NCBI GenBank assembly: GCA_016711875.1
Contig: JADJSD010000001.1
Location: 558,001-622,000, forward strand
Reading direction: 5' to 3'
DNA length: 64,000 nucleotides
DNA from: Betaproteobacteria bacterium
GTDB taxonomy: Bacteria; Pseudomonadota; Gammaproteobacteria; Burkholderiales; Usitatibacteraceae
The position numbers and the translations under genes were made by a program. Shown in pieces: positions 8,018-17,227 of the stretch (the first letter of the stretch is position 1; each line of letters begins with the position of its first letter). The notes beneath the pieces are model-generated. The model was not told the origin of the DNA. It saw only the letters and a program-made list of their open reading frames with translations, and searched no databases.

Positions 8018-11000
8018 TTAGGGCACGCACCCCTCGGCGATGATGGCGTTCACGCGGTTGGTGAACTCCGGGCTCGCGATGAACTGCTGGCGGATTGCGC
8101 TTCTCGTCGCGCCCCCGGTGAGCTGGGAGATCCAGAACTGCACGCCGTCCAGGTCGCCGCCTCTCCGGAGGAACGCGTTGTAGAGATCGCCCACGTACTG
8201 CGCGTTCGTGCGGTTGCGGCTCGCGTACTCCCCGCCGTTCGCGAAGCTGCTGGAGATGGCCTCGACGGTGGAGTAGACCGAACCGGCTCCCGCGCACTGC
8301 GCCGCGCGGAACTGGCCCACCCAGCTGGCGAGGCCGCTGTCATCGGGGAGGCGCGACAGGAGCCCGCGGTAGAAGTCGACAACCGTATCGACTTCCTTTC
8401 TCGCCTGCACGTTGCCGAAGATCGCCTGCGTGAAGGTCTGGAACTCGGTGGAGAACATGAAGGAGACCAGCACCACCTCCCTCGGCATGCCCTGCGCGAG
8501 GAGTCCCGTCCAGAAGGTGAGGCCACCACCGTCCGCAGGACGATTGAAGAACGTGCTGTAGAGGTCGGAGACGAAGCCCGTGTCGTCGCGATTGAAGGAC
8601 TGGTACTCGCTCGAGAAGTAGAAGAACGTCGCCATGGCGTACCAGGTCTCGTTCACGTTGGCCCCGAGCGAAGGCAGCCGCACCTTCTCGCTTTCCCAGA
8701 AGGCCTTGCCGCCGGCATCGGGCGCGCGCCTGAGGATCGAGCGGTAGTAGTGCGTGACGAGCGAACGCTCGCCCGTGCCCGCCAGCGGCACCGTGACATT
8801 GCCCGCGCTCGACTGCACGGTGAGCGTGCCGTTGAGGCTCCCCTCCGCCGTGGGCGTGAAGGCGACGTTCGCCGTGCAGGAAGCCCCTGCCGCCACCGTC
8901 GAACAATTGTGCGTCACGGCGAAGTAGGTCGAAGGCGTCACCGACGAAACCGTCACCGGCGCACCGCCCGAGTTGGTGAGGACCACCGCCAGCGAGGGCG
9001 CCGTCGTGTTGAACGATTGGCCGCCGAAGTCCAGGGACGCGGGGCTCGGCGAAAGCGAAGCAGTGGACACGTTGAACGTGGCCGTCACGTTCTTCGCCGC
9101 ATCCATCGTCACGTTGCAGGTACCCGTCCCCGTGCAGGCACCGCTCCAGCCCGCGAAGATCGAACCGCCCGCGGCCGACGGCGTGAGGGCCACCGAGGCA
9201 CCCGAATTGAAGTTGGCCGCGCACGTCGATCCGCAATTGATACCCGCCGGGCTCGATGTGACCGTACCTGCACCTGTCCCCGCATTCGACACCGCGAGCG
9301 GGAAGGCCACCGCCGCGAAGCTCGCCGTCACGGCCTTCGCGGCATCCATCGTCACGACGCAGGGCAACAGCGCGCTGCACGCCCCGCTCCACCCGACGAA
9401 GATCGAGCCCGGGGCGGGCGTCGCCGACAGGGTGACGACCGTCCCGAAATCGAAGTTGGCCGAACAGGTGGCGCCGCAAGCGATGCCCGCGGGCGTGGAC
9501 GTGACGACGCCGCTGCCGTCGCCCGCTTTCGCCGCCGCGAGGGCGAAAGCCTGCAATGCGAAGGCCGCCGTCACGTTCCTCGCCGCATCGATCGTCACGG
9601 CGCAGGTGCCCGTTCCTGAGCACCCCTCCCCGCTCCAGCCGGTGAAGACGGACCCGGCCGCGGCCGTCGCGGTGAGCGTCACGACGGTGCCGCTCGGGTA
9701 CGGCCGCGTGCAGGCGCCCGTGCAATCGCCCGTCGCGAAATTGCTCGCGGCGTTCACGCTCCCCGCGCCCGCGCCCGAGCGACCGATGCCCAGCTCGTAC
9801 CCGAAGCGCGCGTCGAGAGTGACGAAGCGCTCGCCGAAGGATTCGCCGACCACGCGCGTGGAGCAGATGCCGGTGCCGGCGTCGCACGCGCAATTCATCG
9901 GAGCCGAGCAGGTGCCCAGCGTGAGCGAAGCGATCACGGCGCCCGCGTCGGGAGTCGCGGTGAACGCAAGCGTGCGCACCGGGTTCAGCACGAGGCCGAC
10001 CTGGTACCGAGGAGTGGGGAAATACCGGTAGATCGGGCCCACGCCCAGGTCCGCCGGCGGGGCATTGACCGAGCCGGGCCCGGTCGCCGACACGTTGACG
10101 ATCGTCGGGTAGCTGTACGCGTGGCCGATGGATGCCGGCGTATTGAACGGGCAGCTGGTGGTCGAACCGGCCAACCCGGCGCAGACGCCCAGCCATTCGT
10201 ATGGGCGAACGCGGCTCGCGTCGTAGACGAGGTGCGCGAATCTCGGCCCCGGATACACCAGCGCCGAATTGACGTTCCCGTCGGTCTGGCAAACGAGCGG
10301 GCTGCTGTGAACCTGTCCGTAAAACGTCAGCTGGCTGCGCCCGGTGCAGGAGATCTGGTCCGGGAACGGCGTGGCCGAGGCGGCATTGATGCGAAGGGGC
10401 CCGACGACGAGCTTCGTGATCGTGGAGAGGGACACCGCATTGAAGGTCGTGCGCTGAGTGTGCCGAACGCAGACCGACTGCCCGTTCGAGACGAGGCCGG
10501 GCAGGTCCGTGAAGGTCCCCGTGCAGCCGACGGAGTACATCGGGTTCGAGCCGGGCTCGGAGGGATCCTCCTCGACGGAGATCGGGACGGGATGGTCGAT
10601 GCCCGTGATCGTGATGGGCGCGAAGTCGACGGGATTCGTGGTCACCCCGCCGATCGACGCGATCGTGACCTCGTCGGGCACGCCGACCGGAATCTTGTGG
10701 AGCTCCGTCCCGAGCGACGTGCTCGTGGCCTGCAGGTAGAGAAGTCCCCCGGCGAGGACGGCGAGACCAGGCGTGTCCGAGCCCGCGCCGACGACCGTCT
10801 GCGCGAGGAGCGTCGTGCCACCCCCGGTGCCGTCGGTTCGCCAGATCTCGCGGCCGTTCGTGCCGTCGTCCGCGGTGAAGTAGGCGACGCCGTTGGCGGG
10901 GACGAAGCCCGTCGGGAACGAGCCGGCGGACGGATGGATGTCCTTGAGGAGGACGGTGCCGGCCGCGCTGCCGTCGCTCACCCAGGGCTCGCGCCCCGTG

Positions 11001-12052
11001 GTGCCGTCGGTCGCGACGAGGAACAGCTTGTCGCCGGAGACCGTGAGCGAGGCAGGCGTGCTGCCGCCTGCGCCCGGCGCGATGTCCTTCACGAGCACGG
11101 TTCCCGCCGCCGTGCCGTCGCTCTTCCACAGCTCCGAGCCGCTCGCGGCCGTGGTGGCCACGAACAGGAGCTGCCCGCCGTAGGCGACCGCTTCTCCGAT
11201 CCCGGTGCTGCCGGCGCCCGCCGTGAGGTCGCTCACCATGACGGTGCCGGCCAGCGTGCCGTCGCTCTTCCACAGCTCCACGCCGTTCGTGCCGTCGTTC
11301 GCATTGAAGTAAAGCGTGCCGCCCACCGCGACGAGTCCCGCGGGGCTGGAGCTCGTCGCGCCGGGACGGATGTCCTTCACGATCTGGGTGCCGCCCGTCG
11401 TGCCGTCGCTCTTCCACAGCTCGATGCCATTGGCCGCGTCGGCGGCGACGAAGTAGAGCGTGCCGTTCACGACGGTGAGGCTGCGCGGGTTGGCGTCGCC
11501 CGTGCCCGCCAGGATCTCGGCAACCTGCACCGTGCCGGCTGTCGTGCCGTCGCTCTTCCAGAGCTCACGGGCCGAGGCCGCCGTCTCCGCGTTGAAGTAG
11601 ATCGTATTCCCGATGGCCGTGATCGCCGTGGGGTTCGACGAGGCGAGGCCGGCATTGATGTCCCCAACCAGCACCGTGCCGGCCGCCGTGCCGTCGGTCT
11701 TCCAGAGCTCCACGCCGCTCACGCCGTCGTCCGCGCGGAAGTAGACCGTGGATCCCACGGCGACCAGATTGGACGGGTCCGACGCGAGCGGGCCGAAGGC
11801 GATGTCCTTCACCAGCACCGTGCCGGCGAACGTGCCGTCGCTCTTCCACAACTCGCGGCCGTTCACGCCATTGTCGGCCGAGAAGTAGACGGTGTTGCCG
11901 ACGACCGCGAAAGACTGGGGGGCGCCGCTGGCCGCCCCGGAGGCGATGTTCCTGACCAGGGCCAGGGGGCCGACGGCGGCCGTGGCGAGGGCCGGACCGG
12001 CCATGGCGAACAGGGCAAGGGCGATGCGGGCGAAGGCGGGCAATCGGGGCAT
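8018..12052 (-). CDS. Exported ELWxxDGT-repeat / InlB-like repeat protein with C-terminal anchor-D + DUF4214 module
   Basis: A 1344-residue exported protein. The signal peptide is MPRLPAFARIALALFAMAGP with cleavage near ALA. Residues about 50-430 hold eight ELWxxDGT repeats (GRELWKSDGT, GVELWKTDGT and others, period about 48), expected to form a beta-propeller. A linker follows, then three divergent InlB-type bacterial repeats ending in GWSG...MDAAK-VTASF (about 750-990), a choice-of-anchor-D beta domain (about 1000-1095, LDFGGQSFNTTAPS) and a DUF4214 domain (about 1098-1344) ending EGCVP. Surface or extracellular adhesion is the likely role; no enzyme motif is visible. I chose ATG 12052 because it starts directly at the signal peptide; an ATG at 12121 would add 23 residues. 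It lies downstream of kinase 1. Confidence 0.82.
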   Translation of the reverse strand: MPRLPAFARIALALFAMAGPALATAAVGPLALVRNIASGAASGAPQSFAVVGNTVYFSADNGVNGRELWKSDGTFAGTVLVKDIAFGPLASDPSNLVAVGSTVYFRADDGVSGVELWKTDGTAAGTVLVGDINAGLASSNPTAITAIGNTIYFNAETAASARELWKSDGTTAGTVQVAEILAGTGDANPRSLTVVNGTLYFVAADAANGIELWKSDGTTGGTQIVKDIRPGATSSSPAGLVAVGGTLYFNANDGTNGVELWKSDGTLAGTVMVSDLTAGAGSTGIGEAVAYGGQLLFVATTAASGSELWKSDGTAAGTVLVKDIAPGAGGSTPASLTVSGDKLFLVATDGTTGREPWVSDGSAAGTVLLKDIHPSAGSFPTGFVPANGVAYFTADDGTNGREIWRTDGTGGGTTLLAQTVVGAGSDTPGLAVLAGGLLYLQATSTSLGTELHKIPVGVPDEVTIASIGGVTTNPVDFAPITITGIDHPVPISVEEDPSEPGSNPMYSVGCTGTFTDLPGLVSNGQSVCVRHTQRTTFNAVSLSTITKLVVGPLRINAASATPFPDQISCTGRSQLTFYGQVHSSPLVCQTDGNVNSALVYPGPRFAHLVYDASRVRPYEWLGVCAGLAGSTTSCPFNTPASIGHAYSYPTIVNVSATGPGSVNAPPADLGVGPIYRYFPTPRYQVGLVLNPVRTLAFTATPDAGAVIASLTLGTCSAPMNCACDAGTGICSTRVVGESFGERFVTLDARFGYELGIGRSGAGAGSVNAASNFATGDCTGACTRPYPSGTVVTLTATAAAGSVFTGWSGEGCSGTGTCAVTIDAARNVTAAFALQAFALAAAKAGDGSGVVTSTPAGIACGATCSANFDFGTVVTLSATPAPGSIFVGWSGACSALLPCVVTMDAAKAVTASFAAVAFPLAVSNAGTGAGTVTSSPAGINCGSTCAANFNSGASVALTPSAAGGSIFAGWSGACTGTGTCNVTMDAAKNVTATFNVSTASLSPSPASLDFGGQSFNTTAPSLAVVLTNSGGAPVTVSSVTPSTYFAVTHNCSTVAAGASCTANVAFTPTAEGSLNGTLTVQSSAGNVTVPLAGTGERSLVTHYYRSILRRAPDAGGKAFWESEKVRLPSLGANVNETWYAMATFFYFSSEYQSFNRDDTGFVSDLYSTFFNRPADGGGLTFWTGLLAQGMPREVVLVSFMFSTEFQTFTQAIFGNVQARKEVDTVVDFYRGLLSRLPDDSGLASWVGQFRAAQCAGAGSVYSTVEAISSSFANGGEYASRNRTNAQYVGDLYNAFLRRGGDLDGVQFWISQLTGGATRSAIRQQFIASPEFTNRVNAIIAEGCVP

Positions 12053-12146
12053 GGCGGGTCTCGTCGGGCAGAAAGAGTGCGCGCCCCTTCGCGCAGGGCG
12101 CTCCTGCCTTCGATAACGCATTGCCTGCCGAGAACCTGCCAGAAAC

Positions 12147-12191
12147 GGGGACAGGTGAATTTGGGGACAGGCGAAAAATTCACCTGTCCCC
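12147..12191. repeat. REP-like palindrome (GGGGACAGGTGAATTT inverted repeat)
   Basis: A perfect 16-bp inverted repeat, GGGGACAGGTGAATTT and its complement, separated by 13 bases that contain a third partial copy (GGGGACAGGCGAA). It sits between the kinase 1 stop and the start of the ELWxxDGT gene. GGGGACAG palindromes of this sort are known as REP-type elements mobilised by RAYT (IS200-like) transposases in Proteobacteria; no RAYT gene is in the window. A 10-base tandem duplication (CATCTCGCGC twice) abuts it at 12191-12210. It may also act as a terminator for the kinase transcript. Confidence 0.6.
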
Positions 12192-12216
12192 ATCTCGCGC
12201 CATCTCGCGCTTCCGG

Positions 12217-14964
12217 CTAGCCCGCCGCCCTCTCCACCCGCTCCACCGCCTCGTCCAGGAAAGGCATCACCCCCGGCGCCACGTCCCGCCGCAAGTGGGC
12301 CTTCGCCTCCGCCACATACCGGCCCGCCGCGGCCCGGTCCTTCCGCGCCAGGGCGATCTCGGCCGCGCGCACGCGCTGCAGCACGTAGTACATCGAGAAC
12401 TCGCCGTAATCGTCGTAGAGCTTGCCGCCCTCGACGGTGAGGACCTTCCACGCGTCGTCGAGCCGCCCCTGCGCCAGGCGGATGGCGGAAACGTCGAGGA
12501 CGTACTGCACCATCTGCTCGGCCGGGTTGGTGAAGTTCTGCGGCACGTCCTTCACCCGGGCGAGCGCGGCCTCGGCCCCCGCCGCATCGCCCGTGAGGAA
12601 GCGCGCGTGGGCGAGGAGCGTCGCCCAGTGCACGCCGTTGGGGAAGAACTGCGCGCCGAAGCGGGCGTGGTTGGCGGCGTACGGTTCCAGCAACGCGACG
12701 GCCCGCTTCGGTTCTCCGTCCCGCAGGCGCGCGTCGGCCTCGTAGATCGCGTTGTTGAAGTCGGTGGCGTTCTGGTCCTTCCCGGCGCCCACCTTCCGGA
12801 GGGATTCCCAGATCGCGTAGGCCTCGGCCTCCCGCCCCGCCCGGTGCAGCACCTCCGCGCGAAGGCCGCGGTGGAAGCGCGTGACCTGGGAGTCCTTGCC
12901 GGCATGCTCGTCGAGCAGCGCGAGCCCTGTCTCCGACTGCGCCAGCGATTCCGCGATCTTGCCGATGCGGAACGCGCAGAAGGCCGCCCACGCGTGCGTG
13001 TTGCCCAGGCTCGTGAAATCGCGCGATCCGGTCGCGGCGAAGACCTTCTCGGCCTCGAGGAATCGCTCGTACGCGCCCTTCAGGTTGCCGCTCGCGCGTT
13101 CCAGGTGGCCGGCCGTCGCGAGCGCGAGATAGCGCGAGGGGTGCTCCGGGTACTTTGCCGCGAAGATCCCGATGACCTCGCCCACGCGCTTGCGCTCCTT
13201 GTCCACGTCCCGCGTGGCGGCCGAGGACGGGTTCGCGACGAGGCGCGCGCGAAGGAGCGAATCCCGGTCGCCCCGGGCGTCGAGGTAGCCGATCCCGCGC
13301 TCGCGCGCCTGGAGGCCCTCCTGCCCCCGGCCGGTCATCCGCAGCGACTCCGCCAGCCCCGCGAGCGCATCCACGTGCAGGTCCGACCCCTTGAGCCCCG
13401 CCTTCGTCGCGGTCTCGTCGGCCTTCGCGAACAGGTCCGCCGCGCGCTTCACCTCCTCCACGTCGACGAGAAGGCGCCCCACGGTGACCAGCAGTTCGAG
13501 CTTGAGCGGTGGCGAATCGTCGAAGGCGGCCGGGAGGCGGTCGGCGGATTGGACGAGGAGCTCGCGCACCGTGGTGTCGCGCGCCTTCGCCGCCTGCGCC
13601 TGCTCGCGCGAGTTGCGGGCGAAAAGGTCCACGAGGAAGCCCTGCACCGCCTTCGCCTTCCTCGCCTCCGCCTCCGCCACGCGCGCGCTCTGCCTCGCGA
13701 GGTCCGCCTGCCACAGCGCGGCGACGAGACCGCCGACTAGCGCGAGCGTGACCGCGCCCGCCGCGGCCACCGCGAGCCGGTGGCGGCGGACGAACTTTGC
13801 GAGGCGGTAGGCCGCGCTCTCGCGGCGCGCGAGCACCGGCAGCCCTTCGCGGTAGCGCTCGAGGTCCTGCGCAAAGGCCTCCACGCTGCCGTAGCGGTCC
13901 TCGGGCCTCTTCGCGAGCGCCTTCATCACGATGGTGTCGAGATCGCCGCGCAGCGTCCGGCGAAGCCGCCCCGAGGGCGTCGCGAGCCGGCGTGCGAACA
14001 CGTCCGTCACGCTCGCGCTGGGCATCGCGGTGTCGGCGGCGAGTATGGCCTCCTCCAGCTCCGCCGCGCTGCCGCGCTTCAGGCGATAGGGCCGCGATCC
14101 GGTGAGCAGCTCGAAGAGGACGACGCCCAGCGAATACACGTCGCTCGCCGTCGTGAGCGGCAATCCCGCGATCTGCTCGGGCGAGGCGTAGTGCGGCGTC
14201 ATGGCCCGCCCGGCGAGCCGCGTGAGTTCCGTCTCGTTCGTGCGCCGCTCCTCGCGGTCCAGCAGCTTCGCGATGCCGAAGTCGAGGAGCTTCACCTCCC
14301 CCGTGGGCGTGACGAGGATATTGCCCGGCTTCAGGTCGCGGTGGATGACGAGGTTGGCGTGGGCGTACTGCACGGCCTTGAGCGCCTGGGCATAGAGCGC
14401 GAGCCTCGCCTCGAGCCCCGTGCCGCGGGAATTGCACCAGTCGATGAGCGTGCCGCCCTCCACGTACTCGAGCGCGAGCCACGGCACGCCCTCCTCCGTG
14501 ACGCCGGCGTCGATGAGCCGCGCGATGTTCGGGTGGTTGAGCGAGGCGAGGATCTCGCGTTCGCGCCGGAAGCGCTCGGCCTGGGGGCCCTTGGACGCGA
14601 AGGGATGCAGCATCTTGAGCGCCACCGGCATTTTCGCGCCGCCTGCGGCGCGCTCGGCCAGCCACACCGCGCCCATGCCGCCGCGGCCGATCTCCCTGAC
14701 GAGGCGCCACGGCCCCAGCTCGTCGCCCGCCTGTCGGTCGGGTTCGTCGGCTTCGTCGGACCTGTAGCCGGGCAGCGCGTCGGCGAGCGAAAGATCCGTG
14801 CCGGTGTCGTGCTGCCGCAGCAGCCGCTCGAGGTGCGGCCGCGATTCCGCGTGTTCCGGCGGCAGGTTCGCGAGCCAGGCGGCGCGCTCGGCGGCCGGCA
14901 GGTCCAGCGCCTCGTCGAGCAGGCGCGAGACTTCCTTCCAGCGCGCGGCGAGGTCTCCCGCCAT
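12217..14964 (-). CDS. Transmembrane Ser/Thr protein kinase with C-terminal TPR-like region (kinase 1)
   Basis: A 915-residue Hanks-type kinase. An N-terminal helical segment (1-80) is followed by the catalytic domain: Gly loop GRGGMG (93-98), VALK lysine 117, catalytic HRDLKPGN (208 onward), DFG (228-230) and SPEQ with SDVYSLG. After the kinase comes one membrane span (about 398-418, LAVAAAGAVTLALVGGL). The remaining 500 residues are alanine-rich helical repeats resembling TPRs, predicted periplasmic. The gene starts two bases after the stop of an ECF sigma factor, so the two form an operon. By analogy with kinase/ECF43 pairs (PknT/EcfP of Vibrio), it probably phosphorylates and activates that sigma factor. 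All catalytic residues are present. Confidence 0.88.
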   Translation of the reverse strand: MAGDLAARWKEVSRLLDEALDLPAAERAAWLANLPPEHAESRPHLERLLRQHDTGTDLSLADALPGYRSDEADEPDRQAGDELGPWRLVREIGRGGMGAVWLAERAAGGAKMPVALKMLHPFASKGPQAERFRREREILASLNHPNIARLIDAGVTEEGVPWLALEYVEGGTLIDWCNSRGTGLEARLALYAQALKAVQYAHANLVIHRDLKPGNILVTPTGEVKLLDFGIAKLLDREERRTNETELTRLAGRAMTPHYASPEQIAGLPLTTASDVYSLGVVLFELLTGSRPYRLKRGSAAELEEAILAADTAMPSASVTDVFARRLATPSGRLRRTLRGDLDTIVMKALAKRPEDRYGSVEAFAQDLERYREGLPVLARRESAAYRLAKFVRRHRLAVAAAGAVTLALVGGLVAALWQADLARQSARVAEAEARKAKAVQGFLVDLFARNSREQAQAAKARDTTVRELLVQSADRLPAAFDDSPPLKLELLVTVGRLLVDVEEVKRAADLFAKADETATKAGLKGSDLHVDALAGLAESLRMTGRGQEGLQARERGIGYLDARGDRDSLLRARLVANPSSAATRDVDKERKRVGEVIGIFAAKYPEHPSRYLALATAGHLERASGNLKGAYERFLEAEKVFAATGSRDFTSLGNTHAWAAFCAFRIGKIAESLAQSETGLALLDEHAGKDSQVTRFHRGLRAEVLHRAGREAEAYAIWESLRKVGAGKDQNATDFNNAIYEADARLRDGEPKRAVALLEPYAANHARFGAQFFPNGVHWATLLAHARFLTGDAAGAEAALARVKDVPQNFTNPAEQMVQYVLDVSAIRLAQGRLDDAWKVLTVEGGKLYDDYGEFSMYYVLQRVRAAEIALARKDRAAAGRYVAEAKAHLRRDVAPGVMPFLDEAVERVERAAG

Positions 14965-14966
14965 GC

Positions 14967-15527
14967 TCAGTCCCCCGCGATGGCGTCGCGAAGGATCATG
15001 CGGGCCTTCTCCCACTCGCGCGCGACGGTTCTCGGCGAGAGGCCGAGCGTCGCGGCCACCTCGTCCACGGTGAGGCCCGCGAAGAAGCGCATCTCGGTGA
15101 TCCGGACCAGCTGCGCGTCCACGGCGGCAAGTTCCGTGAGCGCATCGTCGAGCTTCAGGAAATCCGCCTCGCGCGCGGCGATGTTCTCGTGCTCGGTGTC
15201 GAGCGTGACGTGCAGCTCGCCGCCGCCGCGCCGCTCCGCCGAGCGCCGGCGCACGAAATCCACGATCACCGAGCGCATCACCCGCGCGGCGTAGCTCATG
15301 AAGCGCGCACGGTCCTCCACCTCGACGCGGCCCGCCTTGAGGAAGCGAAGGTACGACTCGTGCACGAGGGCGGTGGTGTCGAGGAGCGTGTGATGCCCGC
15401 TCGAGCGAAGGCGATGGCGCGCGAGGTCCTTCAGGTCGCCGTAGGCCGCGTCGAAGAGCTCGTTGACGGCCTCGGGACTCGCGCCGTCCGAGTGGATGCG
15501 TGAAAGAACGGCGGTGAAGTGGCCCAT
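14967..15527 (-). CDS. ECF-type RNA polymerase sigma factor, TIGR02999/kinase-linked family (sigma 1)
   Basis: A 186-residue sigma factor with region 2 (ALVHESYLRF, RARFMSYAARVMRSVIVDFV) and region 4 (MRFFAGLTVDEVAATLGLSP, then RTVAREWEKAR, the DNA-binding helix). This is the Sig-70_X6/TIGR02999 group, which is regularly encoded beside Ser/Thr kinases and has no anti-sigma factor. A conserved Thr-Thr pair (51-52) precedes region 2.2 and is a candidate phosphorylation site by analogy to EcfP. It is the first gene of a two-gene unit with kinase 1. I chose ATG 15527, which gives the family length. A TTG at 15566 would add 13 residues, and no strong ribosome-binding site decides between them. Confidence 0.87.
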   Translation of the reverse strand: MGHFTAVLSRIHSDGASPEAVNELFDAAYGDLKDLARHRLRSSGHHTLLDTTALVHESYLRFLKAGRVEVEDRARFMSYAARVMRSVIVDFVRRRSAERRGGGELHVTLDTEHENIAAREADFLKLDDALTELAAVDAQLVRITEMRFFAGLTVDEVAATLGLSPRTVAREWEKARMILRDAIAGD

Positions 15528-15600
15528 GGTGCGGCCATTCTGGGGCCGGTTACCCTGCCCGCGCAAACAGCTTCGCGATGGGCTGTCCCCCCGCTCCTCC

Positions 15601-17214
15601 TTACGGCACGCAGCCCTCGGCGATGATGGCGTTCACGCGGTTGGTGAACTCCGGGCTCGCGATGAACTGCTGGCGGATGGCGCTTCGCGTGGCGCCCCCG
15701 GTGAGCTGCGAGATCCAGAACTGCACGCCGCCGAGATCACCGCCCCGGCGCAGGAACGCGTTGTAGAGGTCGCCCACGTACTGCGCGTTCGTGCGGTTGC
15801 GGCTGGCGTACTCCCCTCCGTTGGCGAAGCTGCTGGAGATCGCCTCGACCGTGGTGTAGACGGATCCGGCGCCCTGGCACTGCGCCGCGCGGAACTGGCC
15901 CACCCAGCTGGCGAGGCCGCCGTCATCGGGCAGGCGCGAAAGCAGGCCCCGGTAGAAATCGACGACGGTATCGACTTCTTTGCGAGCTTGGACATTCCCG
16001 AAGATCGCCTGCGTGAAGGTCTGGAACTCGGTGGAGAACATGAAGGAGACCAGCACCACCTCCCTCGGCATGCCCTGCGCGAGGAGTCCCGTCCAGAAGG
16101 TGAGGCCACCACCGTCCGCAGGACGATTGAAGAACGTGCTGTAGAGGTCGGAGACGAAGCCCGTGTCGTCGCGATTGAAGGACTGGTACTCGCTCGAGAA
16201 GTAGAAGAACGTCGCCATGGCGTACCAGGTCTCGTTCACGTTGGCCCCGAGCGAAGGCAGCCGCACCTTCTCGCTTTCCCAGAACGCCTTGCCGCCGGCA
16301 TCGGGCGCGCGCCTGAGGATCGAGCGGTAGTAGTGCGTGACGAGGGAGCGTTCACCGACGCCCGCGAGCGGCACCGTGACGGGCCCGGCGCTCGACTGCA
16401 CGGTGAGCGTGCCGTTGAGGCTCCCCTCCGCCGTGGGCGTGAAGGCGACGTTCGCCGTGCAGGAGGCGCCTGCCGCCACCGTCGAACAGTTGTGCGAAAC
16501 CGAGAAGTACGTCGACGCAGTCACCGACGACACTGTCACCGGCGAACCTCCGGTATTGGTGAGGGTCACGCCCTGCGAAGGCGCCGTCGTGTTCATCGAT
16601 TGCCCGCCGAAATCGAGCGCAACGGCCGACGGACTGATCCCGTCGGGCGAAACCGTGACGCCCGCGGCCAGTTGCGCGTTGGCGCTCGTGTAGGTGGCGC
16701 CCGGCGCGAGCGCGATGCGCGCGGCCTGGCCCGGCGTGGCCGAGGTGACCTGGATGGGGTTGCCGGGCGTCCCGGCCAGCGACAGCGCGCCCGTGACGGA
16801 GATCGCGCTGCCGACGGGAATCACGAACGTCCGCCCCGTCAGGCTCGTGAAGGTGAGGTTCCGGAACGCCGTCGCGCCCGAGAGGGTGGCCGGCGCGCTC
16901 GTGCATCCATCCGTGAACACGACCGTTCCCGTGCCCGCGGAGAAGCCGCCCGCGTTGCTCCAGTTGCCGCCCACGGTGAGGAGCGACGACCCGGCGGAGA
17001 GCGTGGCGCCCGCGCCCACCGTGACGTTCCCGGCGGTGAGCACCTGCGAGGCGCCCAGGGTCATCGTGCCCTGCAAGCCCAGGTCCGCGCAGGCGAGCGA
17101 CAGGGAACCGCCGGGCAGCGTGATGGAGGCGCCCGCGGGTACGGTGACCTGCGCGGCCGAAGCGTCGAGGGCGAAGGCGATCGTGAGGACGTTCAGCAGG
17201 CGCAGGGGTTTCAT
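15601..17214 (-). CDS. Small exported beta-sheet protein with C-terminal anchor-D + DUF4214 module
   Basis: A 537-residue protein with signal peptide MKPLRLLNVLTIAFALDASA. Residues 20-195 are a Gly/Thr/Ser-rich beta-strand region (AGNVTVGAGATLSAGSSLLT, SGATAFRNLTF) resembling adhesin beta-helix passengers. Then come the choice-of-anchor-D domain (about 198-291) and the DUF4214 domain (292-537) ending EGCVP. It is the shortest module-bearing member, so it shows the minimal passenger size. It begins 13 bases after the S74 protein's stop, with GGAGAA as ribosome-binding site, so it is co-transcribed with the two S74 genes. Its stop lies 74 bases upstream of sigma 1. Module DNA is mosaic (see findings). 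Likely surface-located; function unknown. Confidence 0.82.
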   Translation of the reverse strand: MKPLRLLNVLTIAFALDASAAQVTVPAGASITLPGGSLSLACADLGLQGTMTLGASQVLTAGNVTVGAGATLSAGSSLLTVGGNWSNAGGFSAGTGTVVFTDGCTSAPATLSGATAFRNLTFTSLTGRTFVIPVGSAISVTGALSLAGTPGNPIQVTSATPGQAARIALAPGATYTSANAQLAAGVTVSPDGISPSAVALDFGGQSMNTTAPSQGVTLTNTGGSPVTVSSVTASTYFSVSHNCSTVAAGASCTANVAFTPTAEGSLNGTLTVQSSAGPVTVPLAGVGERSLVTHYYRSILRRAPDAGGKAFWESEKVRLPSLGANVNETWYAMATFFYFSSEYQSFNRDDTGFVSDLYSTFFNRPADGGGLTFWTGLLAQGMPREVVLVSFMFSTEFQTFTQAIFGNVQARKEVDTVVDFYRGLLSRLPDDGGLASWVGQFRAAQCQGAGSVYTTVEAISSSFANGGEYASRNRTNAQYVGDLYNAFLRRGGDLGGVQFWISQLTGGATRSAIRQQFIASPEFTNRVNAIIAEGCVP

Positions 17215-17227
17215 CGCGTTCTCCGGT

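Noticed and set aside
12217..14710. A 2230-codon minus frame that joins kinase DNA to the ELWxxDGT gene
   Set aside because: Its upstream half is an out-of-frame reading of kinase 1; the real protein starts at the signal peptide at 12052.
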